A stretch of DNA of 7,013 bases from UBA3263 sp964549975 (GTDB taxonomy: Bacteria > Bacteroidota > Bacteroidia > Bacteroidales > Muribaculaceae): the NCBI GenBank assembly GCA_964549975.1, contig CAZJWM010000103.1, positions 1 through 7,013 on the forward strand, read 5' to 3'. Below the pieces are notes generated by a model. The model ran no database searches. It was given only the letters and a program-made list of their open reading frames with translations, and was not told where the DNA came from. Positions 6,024 to 7,013 of the stretch are shown here, piece after piece. The translations under genes were made by a program, and so were the position numbers. How positions within the stretch are numbered: the first letter of the stretch is position 1; each line of letters begins with the position of its first letter.

Positions 6024-7013
6024 TTGAACAACAAGAAACAACTGAAGGCGACTGTGCGCCAAAGCAATTTTGAGCTTTTGCGCATAGTCGCCATGTTTAT
6101 GGTCTTGGCCCTGCATGCCAACTATGCATCGTTAGGCGTGCCCACACGCGAGCAACTCGTGGCTGCGCCCGACCTCACACTGGGGCGTATGCTCCTTGAG
6201 GGGCTCTGCATCGTGGCGGTCAACTCCTTTGTGTTGATTTCCGGCTGGTTCGGCATCCGTTGGAGTCGCCGCGGCGCCGTGGCCTTCTGCTCGCAAGTGC
6301 TCTTCTTCGGCCTTGTGGGCTGGCTCTGGGCCCTCGCTATCGGCCGCGAATCCGTCACGCTGCTCGGCTTGAAGAGGGTGGTGGGCCTGGCCTCGCCGCT
6401 CTGGTTCGTGATGGCCTACGGCGCGCTCTACATCATCTCCCCGGTGCTCAACGCTTTCGTGGAAACCGCTTCGCGCGGCCGCTTCCGCGCCTTGCTGATA
6501 GCGCTCTTCCTATTCCAATTCACCTATGGCTGGACCTGCGCGGCCGACTTCATCGAGGCCGGCTATAGCTGCTTCTCGCTCTCCGCGCTCTACCTGCTGG
6601 CGCGCTATATGCGTCTCTACGGCGTGCGCCTGTCGTCAGGGGCAGGGTGGGGGCTCTATCTCGGCGCCACCATCCTCAACTTGGCCCTGATGGTGTTCGT
6701 CACCCTTCGCGGCTGGGTGCTCGACACCATCTCCTATGTTAACCCCTTGGTGGTGGCGGCGTCGGTGGGCCTGTTTTTCGTCTTTGCCTCGCTGAAGATG
6801 CGCCCCAACCGCCTGATCAATTGGCTCGGAGGCGCCGCCTTTGCCGTCTACCTGCTCCACTGCAACTACTACCTTTTCCAACCATACTTCCTCACCACCG
6901 TGCGCACCATCTGCCGCACCAACGACCCCGCCACCGCCCTGGCCCTGACCGCCCTCCTCTGCCTGGCCACCTACCTCCTGGCCACCCTCCTCGAACTCCT
7001 CCGCCACCTCCTC
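6024..7013 (+). CDS. Acyltransferase 3 family membrane protein, 3' end beyond the window
   Basis: This open frame of 330 codons runs off the right edge. It opens with R-Q-S-N-F-E-L-L-R then a hydrophobic helix ending in His31, the standard N-terminus of Acyl_transf_3 (OafA-like) enzymes, which move acetyl or succinyl groups onto sugars at the membrane. Other family marks are N-S-F-V-L-I-S-G-W (67-75), P-L-W-F-V-M-A-Y (125-132) and A-F-A-V-Y-L-L-H (272-279). About ten hydrophobic segments are visible. There is no early ATG: TTG at 6024 directly follows the TAA of the lipoprotein gene in the same frame, and GTG at 6054 is the other option. ATG 6093 would cut into the first helix and lose Arg20, so it is unlikely. 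The family is usually 330-380 residues, so little is missing. The acyl donor and acceptor are unknown. Confidence 0.85.
   Translation, partial: MNNKKQLKATVRQSNFELLRIVAMFMVLALHANYASLGVPTREQLVAAPDLTLGRMLLEGLCIVAVNSFVLISGWFGIRWSRRGAVAFCSQVLFFGLVGWLWALAIGRESVTLLGLKRVVGLASPLWFVMAYGALYIISPVLNAFVETASRGRFRALLIALFLFQFTYGWTCAADFIEAGYSCFSLSALYLLARYMRLYGVRLSSGAGWGLYLGATILNLALMVFVTLRGWVLDTISYVNPLVVAASVGLFFVFASLKMRPNRLINWLGGAAFAVYLLHCNYYLFQPYFLTTVRTICRTNDPATALALTALLCLATYLLATLLELLRHLL

Noticed and set aside
6880..7013. Very C-rich, G-poor strand at the right edge as a possible regulatory or repeat region
   Set aside because: It is an uninterrupted part of the acyltransferase frame, where CTC, GCC and ACC codons for hydrophobic helices give the bias.
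1..7013. CRISPR array, tRNA, rRNA or insertion sequence
   Set aside because: No regularly spaced identical repeats, cloverleaf pattern, transposase motif or terminal inverted repeat with target duplication was seen on either strand.

Overview
The window reads as a chromosomal segment of a Bacteroidota (order Bacteroidales) bacterium. The evidence is a TAnnTTTG-type -7 promoter box, the absence of Shine-Dalgarno sequences before starts that are instead AT-rich, a FabF ending in the GFGGHN form, a DUF2490 outer-membrane protein, and a lipoprotein with an acidic stretch after the lipid-bearing cysteine. A moderately GC-rich gut lineage (Muribaculaceae or Prevotella-like) is plausible, but genus cannot be read from this sequence. 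All six genes lie on the + strand.

Region 1 (1-1893) is the fatty-acid synthesis pair acpP-fabF. A candidate promoter precedes acpP, with a perfect 9-bp inverted repeat over its -33 region. The two genes are separated by 215 non-coding bases holding a three-part hairpin and a C-rich, G-poor stretch that resembles a Rho loading site. A 20-bp perfect palindrome covers the fabF stop codon, and a strong A7/T7-flanked intrinsic terminator closes the unit.

Region 2 (about 1928-7013, running off the right edge) is a tightly packed five-gene operon behind its own TATATTTG box. It encodes a cytoplasmic VTC-domain (polyphosphate-polymerase-like) protein, a five-helix DUF4956 membrane protein, a DUF2490 outer-membrane beta-barrel, a Cthe_2159-like beta-helix lipoprotein with an acidic surface-export-like N-terminus, and a membrane acyltransferase of the Acyl_transf_3 family with a non-ATG start. 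Junctions are 17 nt, a 4-nt overlap, 11 nt and 0 nt.

The set covers cytoplasm, inner membrane, outer membrane and probably the cell surface. My working inference is an envelope system that makes or senses a phosphopolymer (possibly polyphosphate), passes it across the inner membrane, and displays or modifies material at the surface. The VTC-DUF4956 pairing is known from other bacteria. The joint job of this five-gene set is, to my knowledge, not established.
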